This document shows, one piece after another, positions 18,446 to 26,558 of a DNA stretch of 33,160 nucleotides. This stretch comes from an uncultured Collinsella sp. Lineage in GTDB: Bacteria > Actinomycetota > Coriobacteriia > Coriobacteriales > Coriobacteriaceae. Position 1 is the first letter of the stretch; the number at the start of each line of letters is the position of its first letter. The DNA lies in assembly GCA_900549025.1 (NCBI GenBank), contig URMZ01000019.1, forward strand, positions 1-33,160, in the 5' to 3' direction. The translations under genes were made by a program, and so were the position numbers. The notes below the pieces were generated by a model. That model was not told the origin of the DNA, did no database searches, and saw only the letters and a list, made by a program, of their open reading frames with translations.

Positions 18446-18582
18446 TGTTCACTCCTTCTTGGGGTTTTAAGCACGGGGCGTGGCCACGATGGGTTGTCCT
18501 CGTGCCTCCTGGCTGCATCCGCGCCGCTCATGGCATTTTGCGGTTTGGACTCGACGCAGCAGGAGCCGACAAAACAATCGGT

Positions 18583-18611
18583 ACTATACGCGCATCGGGA
18601 GCGTATTTCCA
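18583..18611 (-). promoter_or_regulatory. Candidate promoter of the rplE-led operon
   Basis: On the minus strand TATAGT (complement of 18583-18588, five of six to -10) and TGGAAA (complement of 18606-18611, four of six to -35) are separated by 17 bases. Transcription would begin about 130 bases before rplE, leaving room for a regulatory leader. This supports rplE as the first gene of its transcript. Confidence 0.6.
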
Positions 18612-18672
18612 GAAAAACCTCGTCTGCCTGCACAACTCCACAACTCCCCCGCACAAATGGGTCCCAAATAGC

Positions 18673-18739
18673 AGTTGCGGTGAAATAGGGACTGTTTGGC
18701 GGCCTAACAGGCTTAAACAGTCCGTATTTCACCGCAACT
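18673..18739. repeat. Palindromic intergenic repeat, copy 1
   Basis: Arms AGTTGCGGTGAAATAGGGAC... and ...GTCCGTATTTCACCGCAACT are reverse complements over about 25 bases with one mismatch, with a GC-rich centre. It is 17 bases from the xdhC stop. A near-identical copy lies at 21458-21524. Small ORFs that run through it are artefacts of the palindrome. Confidence 0.9.
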
Positions 18740-18756
18740 TATTGGTGGGGATGCGA

Positions 18757-19800
18757 TTAGCGCTTGCGGGGGACGAGTTTGGTGCGGCGCAGGTGGATCA
18801 TCTCGGCGGCGATGGAGATGGCAATCTCCTCGGGGTCCTCGGCCTCGATGGCAACGCCGATCGGCAGGTGCAGCTCGTCGATCTGGTCCTGTGTAAAGCC
18901 CTCCTGCTCCAGGCGGGCGCGCACAAAGGCCGTCTTGCGGCGCGAACCCAGGCAGCCCAGGTAGGCGGGCTTGGCGCGCATGGCCTGAATCACCACGTCG
19001 ATATCGGACTTGTGACCCGCCGTGGCGACGACCACCAAGTCGCGCGGGCCGATGGGACACGGCTCGCTCAGGTTCTTGTAATCGACCAGGCGACGATCGT
19101 AGACACCGGGCACCCATTCGGGCGTCAGCGTGCCGGGGCGGTCATCGCAGGCCACGACGGCAAAGCCCGCCGCCGTGAGCACGCGCGCCGTCGCGGCGCC
19201 CACGTGTCCGCAGCCAAAGATGTAGGTCAGGCCCTCGGGGCAGAGCGTCTCGATGTGCGCGGGAGGAATCTCGGAGGCGGCATTGGTGTAGGTGACCTTA
19301 CTCCCCTCCTCCACCAGTGAAAGCCCGGGGCAGCCCGCAATGGTATGGCGCGATGCCTCGCCATGGTACTCGGCCACATCGCCCTCGAGCGCACTCGCGA
19401 TAAACGGCTCAAAGTCGATGACGAAGTCGCCGATACGTCGATACGCCAAGGCGTCGGCAATTTCCTGGAACAACGGTGCCTTGGTCGCATCCAGATGCAG
19501 ATAGCACAGGCAGATGGCTCCGCCGCAGATCATGCCGGTATCGGAGTTCTCGCCGCCCATGGTGTAGCGGACCAGACGCGACTGTCCCGCGCTCAGGAGT
19601 TCGCGCGCCTCGTCCAGCGCAAAGAGCTCGATCTTGCCGCCGCCGATGGTGCCCGCCTGGCTACCGTCGGCAAAGACGGCCATCCAGGCGCCCACGCCGC
19701 GCGGCGACGACCCCGCCGTGCCGACCACGACCACGAGCTCGCACGTCTCGCCAGCACGCAGGGCGACAAGCGCCGCATTCACAACATCGAGCTTTTCCAT
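18757..19800 (-). CDS. xdhC: XdhC/CoxI family molybdenum hydroxylase maturation protein
   Basis: 347 residues. XdhC proteins bind molybdenum cofactor and help its sulfuration and insertion into xanthine-dehydrogenase-type enzymes. The N-terminal XdhC_CoxI block has GTAGSSPRGVGAWMAV (27-42), GTIGGGKIE (50-58) and GMICGGAICL. The C-terminal Rossmann-like domain starts at YIFGCGHVGAAT (193-204) and includes YLGCLGSRRK. It lies nine bases after yqeB, so the two should be one transcript. No xanthine dehydrogenase subunit is adjacent. Confidence 0.92.
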   Translation of the reverse strand: MEKLDVVNAALVALRAGETCELVVVVGTAGSSPRGVGAWMAVFADGSQAGTIGGGKIELFALDEARELLSAGQSRLVRYTMGGENSDTGMICGGAICLCYLHLDATKAPLFQEIADALAYRRIGDFVIDFEPFIASALEGDVAEYHGEASRHTIAGCPGLSLVEEGSKVTYTNAASEIPPAHIETLCPEGLTYIFGCGHVGAATARVLTAAGFAVVACDDRPGTLTPEWVPGVYDRRLVDYKNLSEPCPIGPRDLVVVATAGHKSDIDVVIQAMRAKPAYLGCLGSRRKTAFVRARLEQEGFTQDQIDELHLPIGVAIEAEDPEEIAISIAAEMIHLRRTKLVPRKR

Positions 19801-19809
19801 TGCCGCCTT

Positions 19810-20604
19810 CTATCCTCTAAAGATATCGGTGAGCATAGCGAGTGCCTCGAGCACGCCGCCGCCGACCGACGTCGCCTTGTCCGAAATGTAGTTGATATAG
19901 CTGGCATCGCCGCGCGGATCGACATCGGCGCATTTAAAGCCCTCGGTCACCTGCACGCCGTTCGCCAAAAGCCCGCGCAGACAGCCATCGATCTGCGTGC
20001 GCATGGGCGTATCGCCCGCGTAGCCAATCACGTCTCCGGCGCGCACGATGTCGCCGATTGCGCGGTCGGACCGAAACACGCCGGCGGCGGGGCTGTGGAT
20101 AACACGCTCTTTGCCATAGCCAGCGATAATGCCCGGCACGCCCGTGTTGGGCTGGGGTGAACCTTGGGTAATGACACGGCCCAGGAAATGCCCGCGCATG
20201 GTCTCGACCACGGCGTCGCAATCGACCGGCGCGGTAAAGCCCGGCCCCACGGCGATGACGGTAGGCGCCATGTCGCGCGTGGTGCCCAGGTTGCGCTTGG
20301 CCAAAATCGCGTCGACCACAGCCGCGGGTTTAAGCTCATCGAGCATCTTGGCCTGAGGGTCCACCACCACGGCGACATCCCCCGCTTGGGTAATCTCGAG
20401 CGCCTCTGCCGGCGTCTGCGCCAAGCGAGCGCGAATGCCCTCGACCTGGACCTCGCCCAAGCGAATGGCCTCGCAAAAACTGATTGTGCGGCGGATGCAC
20501 GTGGGAACCGCGATATCGGCCATAACGACCGACACGCCGGCACGCACCAAGCGAGCGGCGACACCCGTGGCGATATCGCCGGCGCCGCGAACATAAACGA
20601 GCAT
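19810..20604 (-). CDS. yqeB: YqeB family selenium-dependent molybdenum hydroxylase system protein
   Basis: 264 residues. The protein matches the YqeB/EF2563 family, a genomic marker of selenium-dependent molybdenum hydroxylases; its biochemical step is not established. The N-terminus VRGAGDIATGVAARLVRAG looks like a Rossmann dinucleotide fold. Other landmarks are the ITQGSPQPNTGVPG block (about 152-165), and GKERVIHSPAAGVF. An in-frame alternative start is not needed; the ATG at 20604 matches the family. It leads the yqeB-xdhC pair and is divergent from yqeC, with a TATAAT on its strand (complement of 20688-20693). Confidence 0.9.
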   Translation of the reverse strand: MLVYVRGAGDIATGVAARLVRAGVSVVMADIAVPTCIRRTISFCEAIRLGEVQVEGIRARLAQTPAEALEITQAGDVAVVVDPQAKMLDELKPAAVVDAILAKRNLGTTRDMAPTVIAVGPGFTAPVDCDAVVETMRGHFLGRVITQGSPQPNTGVPGIIAGYGKERVIHSPAAGVFRSDRAIGDIVRAGDVIGYAGDTPMRTQIDGCLRGLLANGVQVTEGFKCADVDPRGDASYINYISDKATSVGGGVLEALAMLTDIFRG

Positions 20605-20706
20605 TCCCGGGGCACCTCCCTGTGCTACGGTTTGAGCAGAGCAAAAGCGGTTCGACCGCTACTCTGATGATTATTTATTATCACAGTATTATACGGCGGT
20701 GAACAG
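20605..20706. promoter_or_regulatory. Divergent yqeB/yqeC promoter region
   Basis: The 102-base gap between the divergent start codons is A+T-rich at 20668-20693, unlike the surrounding coding sequence. It contains TATAAT on the minus strand (20688-20693) and TATTAT on the plus strand (20676-20681). Matching -35 elements are poor, so an activator may be needed or the reading may be wrong. Confidence 0.4.
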
Positions 20707-21441
20707 ATGGAAACGGTTAGCGGCAATCTTGCCTCGGCGCTCAGGATCAAGCCAGGCATTACCGCGATTATCGGCAGCGGTGGCAAGTCGACGTTGCTCA
20801 AAACGCTGGGTCTTGAGCTCATGCGCGCTGGCGGCCGCGTGCTCCTCTGCACCACCACGCATATGTTCCCCGTCGCCGGCGTGCCATGGGACGGGTCGAG
20901 CCGTCGCCTGGACGCCGTACCTTGGAAGCCGGGCGCCGCGCATGTCCCCGGTTGCACCTGCGAGGCCTGCGCGGGGCTTGTGCGGGGAAGCATCTGCCAG
21001 GCGGGCGTCTTGGACCCCCAGACGGGCAAGCTCTCCTCCCCTGCCGAGCCGCTCGACCAGCTGGCGCAGCGCTTTGACTACGTCCTGGCCGAGGCGGACG
21101 GCAGCAAGCGGCTCCCGCTCAAGGCGCACGCCGCCTGGGAGCCGGTGATTCCCTCTGGCACGGCCAACATCGTCTGGATCGTCGGCGCCTCAGGGCTCGG
21201 CAAGCCCATCAACGAAGCCGTCCACCGCCCCGAGCTCTTTTGCGAGCGTTGCGGCTGCGAGCCCACCGACACTGCCACCCCAGAGCGCGTCGCCATGGTG
21301 CTCAATGCCGAGCTGCAGATGCTGAACCTCAACAATGCCCGCATCATGCTCAACCAAGCCGACACACTTGCCGACTCAACGATAGCCGACCGCTTCGAGG
21401 CAGCTCTCGACCGCCCCGTCGTCGCCAGCAGCCTCAAATAG
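20707..21441 (+). CDS. yqeC: YqeC family selenium-dependent hydroxylase accessory protein
   Basis: 244 residues. A P-loop-like motif, IIGSGGKSTLLKTL (21-34), is followed by LLCTTTHMFP and by DYVLAEADGSKRLPLKAHAAWEPV, the most conserved family block. YqeC is an ATPase-like putative accessory protein of selenium-dependent molybdenum hydroxylases; its exact role is unknown. It is the only cluster gene on the plus strand apart from the distant regulator, and is divergent from yqeB. It ends 17 bases before a palindromic repeat and converges on the hydantoinase gene. Confidence 0.88.
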   Translation: METVSGNLASALRIKPGITAIIGSGGKSTLLKTLGLELMRAGGRVLLCTTTHMFPVAGVPWDGSSRRLDAVPWKPGAAHVPGCTCEACAGLVRGSICQAGVLDPQTGKLSSPAEPLDQLAQRFDYVLAEADGSKRLPLKAHAAWEPVIPSGTANIVWIVGASGLGKPINEAVHRPELFCERCGCEPTDTATPERVAMVLNAELQMLNLNNARIMLNQADTLADSTIADRFEAALDRPVVASSLK

Positions 21442-21457
21442 CCGGCCCCATCTCGTC

Positions 21458-21524
21458 AGTTGCGGTGAAATACGGACTGTTTGGCCGTATGACGGCCACA
21501 AACAGTCCGTATTTCATCGCAACT
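21458..21524. repeat. Palindromic intergenic repeat, copy 2
   Basis: AGTTGCGGTGAAATACGGAC... pairs with ...GTCCGTATTTCATCGCAACT with one arm mismatch, and the central GGCC blocks extend the stem. It lies between the convergent stops of yqeC and the hydantoinase gene. The arm is 24 of 25 identical to that of the copy at 18673. Confidence 0.92.
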
Positions 21525-21551
21525 GCGGAGGGGGGTCCGGCACTCCCCCTG

Positions 21552-22919
21552 TTAGCGGGGCACGTAGCGGCCGGGTTGGGCTCCGGTGGGCTCGCCATCG
21601 CGCGCCGCCAGCACACCGTTCACAAACACGGCCTTGGCGCGGCCATGCGCCTCAAAGCCCTCGAGCGGCGTGTAGTCCACGGCCTGATGCTGCGTCGCCG
21701 CGCTAATGGTCCAGCGTGCCTGGGGATCCCACACGCACACGTCGGCATCGGAGCCCTCGGCAAGACAGCCCTTGCGCGGATACATGCCAAAGACGCGCGC
21801 CGGGTTCTCGCTCATCAAGCGGCAGAGGTCCTCGGGTCCCAGCTGTCCCTCAAAGCTCGTGGCAATCGCGACGGGACAATGCTCCACGCCGGGCCCGCCG
21901 TTGGGAATCGCGCGGAAATCGTCGCGCCCGCGGTCCTTTTGCCCGTGCAGGTTAAAGCTGCAATGATCGGTCGCAATCGTATCGATCTCGCCGGCCACAA
22001 GCGCCTCGCGCAGTGCCGCACGGTCACCGGCATGGCGCAGCGGCGGGCTCATCACGTACTTGGCGCCCGCAAAGCCGTCCTCGCCCTGCTCCAGATAGCA
22101 GGTGTCGTCAAGCATCAGATACTGGGGGCAGGTCTCGACATAGATATTCTTCTGCCCGCGCGCTTTGGCAGCGCGAATGGCCTCGAGCCCCAGCTTGGTC
22201 GAAAGGTGCACCACATTGACTGGGGCGTCACCGGCCAGGTGCGCCAGATATAGCAGACGGCTCACTGCCTCGGCCTCGCACACATCCGGACGGCTGAGCG
22301 CATGGCCCTCGGGCCCGTGGATACCCTGCTCAAACACGCGCTTCTGCAGCACGTTGACCAGCGTACCGTTCTCGCAATGCACGCACAGTATGCCGCCAAT
22401 ACGCTTGAGTTCCTCGAGCACCTCGAGCGTCTCGGCATCGTCCAGGCGCAGATGATCGTAGGCAAAGTAGGTCTTGAACGACGATACGCCCGCCTCGCGC
22501 ATGGCCGAAAGATCGGCGCGGTTGTGCTCGTTCCACTCGGCGAGTGCCATATGAAAAGCGTAGTTTGCCGTGCAGGTGCCGTCGGCGCGATGATGCCACT
22601 CGGCAAGGGCATCGGGCATGGTCACGCCGCGATCGGCCGTCGCGTAGTCCACAATGGTCGTCGTGCCGCCGCAGGCAGCCGCGCGCGTGCCGGTCTCAAA
22701 GCTATCGGCCGTCCAATCCATGCCAGTCCAGCATTGCATGTGCGTGTGGCCGTCGATAAAGCCGGGGAACACCCAGCAGCCCGCGGCATCCTCGACGGTA
22801 TCGCCCTCGGCCGGCTCAATCGCTGCGGCGATCCGCACGATCTTATCGCCATCCATGGCAAGATCGGCGCGGCGAAGCCCCTGGGACGTCACGAGCGCGC
22901 CGTTTTTGATGATGATCAT
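21552..22919 (-). CDS. hyuA: Dihydropyrimidinase/D-hydantoinase (HyuA/YgeZ-like)
   Basis: 455 residues of the cyclic amidohydrolase superfamily, which hydrolyses hydantoin or dihydropyrimidine rings. The complete binuclear metal site is visible: His58 and His60 (DGHTH), the carboxylated Lys149 (SSFKTYFAYD), His181 (VHCEN), His238 (VVHLS) and Asp318 (ATDHC). IPNGGPGVEH is the family substrate-loop block. It starts ten bases after the MocA-like gene, so the two are probably co-transcribed. In E. coli hyuA (ygeZ) lies next to ygeY, and homologues are implicated in anaerobic purine breakdown. The natural substrate here is inferred, not shown. Confidence 0.9.
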   Translation of the reverse strand: MIIIKNGALVTSQGLRRADLAMDGDKIVRIAAAIEPAEGDTVEDAAGCWVFPGFIDGHTHMQCWTGMDWTADSFETGTRAAACGGTTTIVDYATADRGVTMPDALAEWHHRADGTCTANYAFHMALAEWNEHNRADLSAMREAGVSSFKTYFAYDHLRLDDAETLEVLEELKRIGGILCVHCENGTLVNVLQKRVFEQGIHGPEGHALSRPDVCEAEAVSRLLYLAHLAGDAPVNVVHLSTKLGLEAIRAAKARGQKNIYVETCPQYLMLDDTCYLEQGEDGFAGAKYVMSPPLRHAGDRAALREALVAGEIDTIATDHCSFNLHGQKDRGRDDFRAIPNGGPGVEHCPVAIATSFEGQLGPEDLCRLMSENPARVFGMYPRKGCLAEGSDADVCVWDPQARWTISAATQHQAVDYTPLEGFEAHGRAKAVFVNGVLAARDGEPTGAQPGRYVPR

Positions 22920-22928
22920 AATTGCTCC

Positions 22929-23543
22929 TTATTGATTGATGCAGTTGGCCACGCGATCAAAATACGAGCAGGCGGCAATATGCTCCGTTATGCGTCGCTG
23001 TCCCTTGACGGTGTCGACGTCCCACAGCTCGTAGGCACGCGCCTCGACCAGCGCAACGTCGACGCGACCTTTGAGAATCGAGCCCCCGCCGTCCTTGCCC
23101 TCAAGACACATAAGTGCATCGAACAGTTCCGCCGGAAAGAGCACCGGACTCGAAGGCTCACCGCTGCACGCCAAGCGCACCGGATGTTTGCGGCCACGCT
23201 CGTCAAACGCGTGAACCATGGCCTCAAAAGAATCCGCGCTCACAAGCGGCTGGTCGCCCGGCAAAAAGAGGCAACCTTTCCAGTTGCGTTCGACTCCCCA
23301 CGAAAGGCCCACACGGACGCTTTCGCTGCGCAGCTCGCCATCGTGCAGCACGCACGGGCAATGCTTTTCCTCGCAAATCTGAGCGACCTCGGGCCAACGC
23401 GTCGAAACCACGACGTCAAAGCCCCGGGGAACCGAATCGATGGTCCGGGCAATCAGCGGCTCGCCACAGATATCGGCAAGCATCTTGTTAGAGCCAAACC
23501 GCTTGCCCTCGCCCGAAGCCATAATGACGCATCCAAGTCTCAT
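22929..23543 (-). CDS. mocA: MocA/YgfJ-like molybdopterin nucleotidyltransferase
   Basis: 204 residues from an ATG preceded by GGGAGGT; the frame stays open upstream to 23597, but there is no second ribosome site. The NTP-binding motif IMASGEGKRFGSNKML near residue 7 and the PGDQPLVS block identify the MobA-like family. Homologues (MocA) transfer CMP to molybdopterin to make the cytosine dinucleotide cofactor used by xanthine-dehydrogenase-type enzymes. It sits directly upstream of hyuA and downstream of the ygeW terminator. MobA-type guanylyl transfer is a less likely alternative. Confidence 0.85.
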   Translation of the reverse strand: MRLGCVIMASGEGKRFGSNKMLADICGEPLIARTIDSVPRGFDVVVSTRWPEVAQICEEKHCPCVLHDGELRSESVRVGLSWGVERNWKGCLFLPGDQPLVSADSFEAMVHAFDERGRKHPVRLACSGEPSSPVLFPAELFDALMCLEGKDGGGSILKGRVDVALVEARAYELWDVDTVKGQRRITEHIAACSYFDRVANCINQ

Positions 23544-23630
23544 GGTGATACCTCCCCTGAAACCATCGTACCCATAACTCGCGCCGCGGGCATCCACATC
23601 GAAAGCGCTTATCCCGCACGCCCGCGATGC

Positions 23631-23671
23631 AAAAAAGGGGGCACCCCGCCGGTTGGCAGAGCGCCCCCTTT
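23631..23671 (-). terminator. Terminator after ygeW
   Basis: On the minus strand AAAGGGGGC pairs with GCCCCCTTT and is followed by more T. It begins about 24 bases beyond the ygeW stop. The two-sided A/T flanks make it potentially active on both strands. It separates the ygeX-ygeY-ygeW group from mocA-hyuA. Confidence 0.85.
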
Positions 23672-23694
23672 ACATGGCTTACCTCAGCCCGGCT

Positions 23695-24897
23695 TTAGGC
23701 CTGGAGCCAACGGGCGGTGTTGCGCTCGTCGAGGGCCTTGAGGGTAGCGGCGGGATCGGCAACCTTCTGCAGGAACATCATGGCAGCGATGGCGTACGGC
23801 TTGTAGCAAGCCTCCTTGTACATGCCCACGCGGTGCATGTCGAAGACGTCGGCGTTAACCTCGCCGTGCTCGCAGGAGACACCGGAGATGTCGGCGGGCA
23901 GCGGGTGCATAAAGATGGTGTCCTGGCCGTTGGCAGTCTTCTCCATGAGCTCGGTCGTGGAGCACCAGTCCTGATGGGTAGCGTTCTGGGCGAGCAGCTC
24001 CTTCTCGAGCGCTGCGATGCCGGCGTCGTCGCCCTCGGCGTACAGGTTGGTACGCTTCTCCATGGCGGCAAACGGAGCCCAGCTCTTGGGGATCACGATG
24101 TCGGCGCCCTCGAAGGCCTCGGCCATGGTGTTGACCTGCTTAAAGGTGGTGCCGGACTCGGCGGCATAGCCCTTGGCGCGCTCGACGACCTCGGGCATGA
24201 GGTCGTAGCCCTCGGGGTGGGCCAGGGTGACGTCCATGCCAAAGCGGGGCAGCAGGCTGATCAGCGACTGCGGGCAGGACAGCGGCTTGCCGTAAGAGGG
24301 CGAATAGGCCCAAGTGACGGCAACCTTCTTGCCCTTGAGGTTCTCGAGGCCGCCAAACTCGTTGATGAGGTAGAGCATGTCGGCAGAGGACTGCGTGGGG
24401 TGGTCGGAATCGGACTGCAAGGAGATGAGCGTGGGACGGTGATCCAGAACGCCGTCCTCGTAGGCCTGCTGGACAGACTCGGAGACCTCGGCCATATAGG
24501 CGTCGCCCTTGCCGATGTACATGTCGTCGCGGATGCCGATGACGTCGGCCATAAAGGAGATCATGGTAGCGGTCTCGCGGACGGTCTCGCCGTGGGCGAT
24601 CTGGGACTTCTTCTCGTCCAGGTCCTGCAGCTCAAGGCCGAGCAGGTTGGCGGCCTTAGAGAAGGAGAAGCGCGTACGGGTGGAGTTGTCGCGGAACAGG
24701 GAGACGGCAAGACCGGAGTCGAAAATCTTGGACGAAACGTTGTTCTCACGCAGCTCGCGCAGGGCGTCGGCGACGATGTAGAGAGCCTTGAGCTCATCGG
24801 TGGTCTTGTCCCAAGTGTGCAGGAAATCGCTGCCGTACATACCCTTAAAATCGAGGCCGTTCAGCTGCTCGACGAGCTCGGTAAACTTAGCGTCCAT
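23695..24897 (-). CDS. ygeW: Knotted carbamoyltransferase YgeW
   Basis: 400 residues from the ATG at 24897, which follows AGAAAGGA. The frame continues upstream to 25083 with compositionally poor sequence that is probably not translated. It has the transcarbamylase carbamoyl-phosphate motif FRDNSTRTRFSF (69-80, with STRTR at 72-76), HPTQ (166-169) and HPLPADI (331-337). YgeW is a transcarbamylase distinct from OTCase and ATCase, thought to work catabolically, yielding carbamoyl phosphate and so ATP via carbamate kinase. No carbamate kinase is in the window. It is downstream of ygeY. Confidence 0.94.
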   Translation of the reverse strand: MDAKFTELVEQLNGLDFKGMYGSDFLHTWDKTTDELKALYIVADALRELRENNVSSKIFDSGLAVSLFRDNSTRTRFSFSKAANLLGLELQDLDEKKSQIAHGETVRETATMISFMADVIGIRDDMYIGKGDAYMAEVSESVQQAYEDGVLDHRPTLISLQSDSDHPTQSSADMLYLINEFGGLENLKGKKVAVTWAYSPSYGKPLSCPQSLISLLPRFGMDVTLAHPEGYDLMPEVVERAKGYAAESGTTFKQVNTMAEAFEGADIVIPKSWAPFAAMEKRTNLYAEGDDAGIAALEKELLAQNATHQDWCSTTELMEKTANGQDTIFMHPLPADISGVSCEHGEVNADVFDMHRVGMYKEACYKPYAIAAMMFLQKVADPAATLKALDERNTARWLQA

Positions 24898-25051
24898 GGA
24901 AATGTCCTTTCTAAAGATGAAACGATCGCAATGAGTAGATGTGTTCCGGCATGCGCATGTGGCTAGAACATGCAGAGCACCATGACGAGGACCCGCTACC
25001 GTTGAGGAAGCATGGGAGATAACGACCGCGGGCCCCAAGTCAACAGGAGGT

Positions 25052-25076
25052 GCCGGGGGCATAAACTGTCCCCGGC
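25052..25076 (-). other. GC hairpin in the ygeY-ygeW gap
   Basis: GCCGGGG pairs with CCCCGGC around an 11-base loop, 23 bases after the ygeY stop in the 200-base gap before ygeW. There is no T-run. It may be a processing or partial-termination site that lowers or stabilises downstream expression. Confidence 0.45.
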
Positions 25077-25098
25077 TCAACAAGATCGAGGAATGGGA

Positions 25099-26484
25099 CT
25101 AGTCGATCTTGTTGTTGGTCAGACCGGCGCGGAACACGGTGGCGTCGCCATCGGCCTGGCTCGGATCGTAGAGGTTCAGAGCAGCCACATACATGGCGGC
25201 AGCGGTGACCAGGTCGTCCTTGTAGGTGACCTCGTTGGGAGCGTGAGCCTGAGACTCGGCACCCGGGCCAAAGCCCACGCAGGGGATGCCGTAGCGGCCC
25301 TGGATGGAAACGCAGTTCGTGGAGAAGGTCCACTTGTCGCACAGCGGGCGACCGGTGCGCTTGTCCATGCTGGGCTCGCAGCCGATGCGCTCGTCACCGA
25401 ACATGGCCTTGTGGGCGTCGACGAGGGCCTTGACGTGCGGAGCGGTCTCCTTGTTGATCCACGTGGGGAAGTAAGCCTCGGTCTCGTAGACCTCGCCGGT
25501 CCAGGACGGACGGTCGTACATGTACATGGAGACCTTCACGTCGTCGCCGTACTTCTTGGCGGCCGGCAGGTTGCGGATCTCGTCCAGGCAGGACTCCCAG
25601 GTCTCACCGGCGGTCATACGACGGTCGATGGAGATGGCGCAGGAGTCAGCGACAGCGCAACGGCTGGGGCTGGTGTAGAAGATCTGGCTGACGGTGCAGG
25701 TGCCGCGGCCCAGGAAGCGGGCATCCTCGAAGTGCTCGGGGTTGTACTTGGGGTCGAGCATCTTGACGAGACCCTTGATGTCGGTCGACTCGTCGCAGCC
25801 GTTGTTGTTGAGGGCGCGGACGTCGGCGATGATGTCGGCCATCTTGTAAATGGCGTTGTCGCCGCGGTCGGGAGCGGAGCCGTGGCAGGAGGTGCCGTGA
25901 ACGTCGACGCGGATCTCCATGCGGCCGCGGTGACCGCGGTAGATGCCGCCGTCGGTGGGCTCGGTGGAAATGACGAACTCGGGCTTAATGCCGTCCTTGT
26001 TGTAGATGTACTGCCAGCACATGCCGTCGCAGTCCTCTTCCTGGACGGTGCCGACGACCATGATCTTGTAGCCCTCGGGGATGAGGCCCATGTCCTTCAT
26101 CATCTTGGCAGCGTAGGTAGCAGAAGCCATGCCGCCCTCCTGGTCGGAGCCACCGCGGCCGTAGATGATCTCGTCGGTCTCGTAGCCCTCATAGGGATCG
26201 GCATCCCAGTTCTCGATGTTGCCGATGCCGACGGTGTCGATGTGAGAGTCGATGGCGATGATCTTGTCGCCCTCGCCCATAAAGCCCATAACGTTGCCCA
26301 GGCCGTCGACCTTGACCTCGTCATAGCCAAGGCTCTCCATCTCGGCCTTGATGCAAGCAACAACCTCACCCTCCTCGCAGGACTCAGAGGGATGGGAGAT
26401 CATAGCGCGCAGGAAGCGAGTCATATCAGCACGATGAGACTCAGCAGCAGCCTTGATAGCGTCGAAATCGAGTTCTTTAGCCAT
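25099..26484 (-). CDS. ygeY: YgeY family selenium metabolism-linked M20 hydrolase
   Basis: 461 residues of the M20 metallopeptidase/deacylase superfamily. The dinuclear zinc site is recognisable as His81 and Asp83 (DSHIDTV), Asp114 (GGSDQEGG), and the catalytic Glu pair 149-150 (VQEEDCDG). Family members hydrolyse amide bonds in amino acid derivatives; YgeY's natural substrate is unsettled, though genetics in gut bacteria tie it to purine breakdown. It lies between ygeX and ygeW on the same strand. Confidence 0.93.
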   Translation of the reverse strand: MAKELDFDAIKAAAESHRADMTRFLRAMISHPSESCEEGEVVACIKAEMESLGYDEVKVDGLGNVMGFMGEGDKIIAIDSHIDTVGIGNIENWDADPYEGYETDEIIYGRGGSDQEGGMASATYAAKMMKDMGLIPEGYKIMVVGTVQEEDCDGMCWQYIYNKDGIKPEFVISTEPTDGGIYRGHRGRMEIRVDVHGTSCHGSAPDRGDNAIYKMADIIADVRALNNNGCDESTDIKGLVKMLDPKYNPEHFEDARFLGRGTCTVSQIFYTSPSRCAVADSCAISIDRRMTAGETWESCLDEIRNLPAAKKYGDDVKVSMYMYDRPSWTGEVYETEAYFPTWINKETAPHVKALVDAHKAMFGDERIGCEPSMDKRTGRPLCDKWTFSTNCVSIQGRYGIPCVGFGPGAESQAHAPNEVTYKDDLVTAAAMYVAALNLYDPSQADGDATVFRAGLTNNKID

Positions 26485-26558
26485 TGTTCATAACCTTTCA
26501 AACGAAGGAATCTACCTGTGAGGTGGCGGAGCGATACCTATTTACTCCGCCCCAACGA

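Larger units (their letters stand above)
18446..18756. other. 311-base gene-free region between xdhC and rplE
   Basis: No convincing gene is present. It contains the rplE leader with its Shine-Dalgarno, a leader hairpin (GGCACGA with TCGTGGCC, roughly 18480-18505), a promoter candidate (18583-18611), a tandem CACAACTC repeat near 18630-18648, and a palindromic repeat copy (18673-18739) next to the xdhC stop. I looked for a remnant of rplX here and saw none. Confidence 0.7.

Noticed and set aside
18446..18672. Remnant of rplX (L24) upstream of rplE
   Set aside because: No L24 sequence, in particular no C-terminal CKKCG-like block, in any minus-strand frame.
18415..18732. 105-codon minus-strand ORF upstream of rplE
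   Set aside because: Begins inside a palindromic repeat and overlaps the rplE promoter and start; a similar artefact ORF arises at the second repeat copy (21434-21616).
24898..25083. 62-residue N-terminal extension of YgeW
   Set aside because: Not protein-like, overlaps the intergenic hairpin, and a good ribosome site precedes the ATG at 24897.
25012..26493. 493-codon plus-strand ORF opposite ygeY
   Set aside because: Antisense shadow; ygeY has a full set of M20 metal ligands on the other strand.
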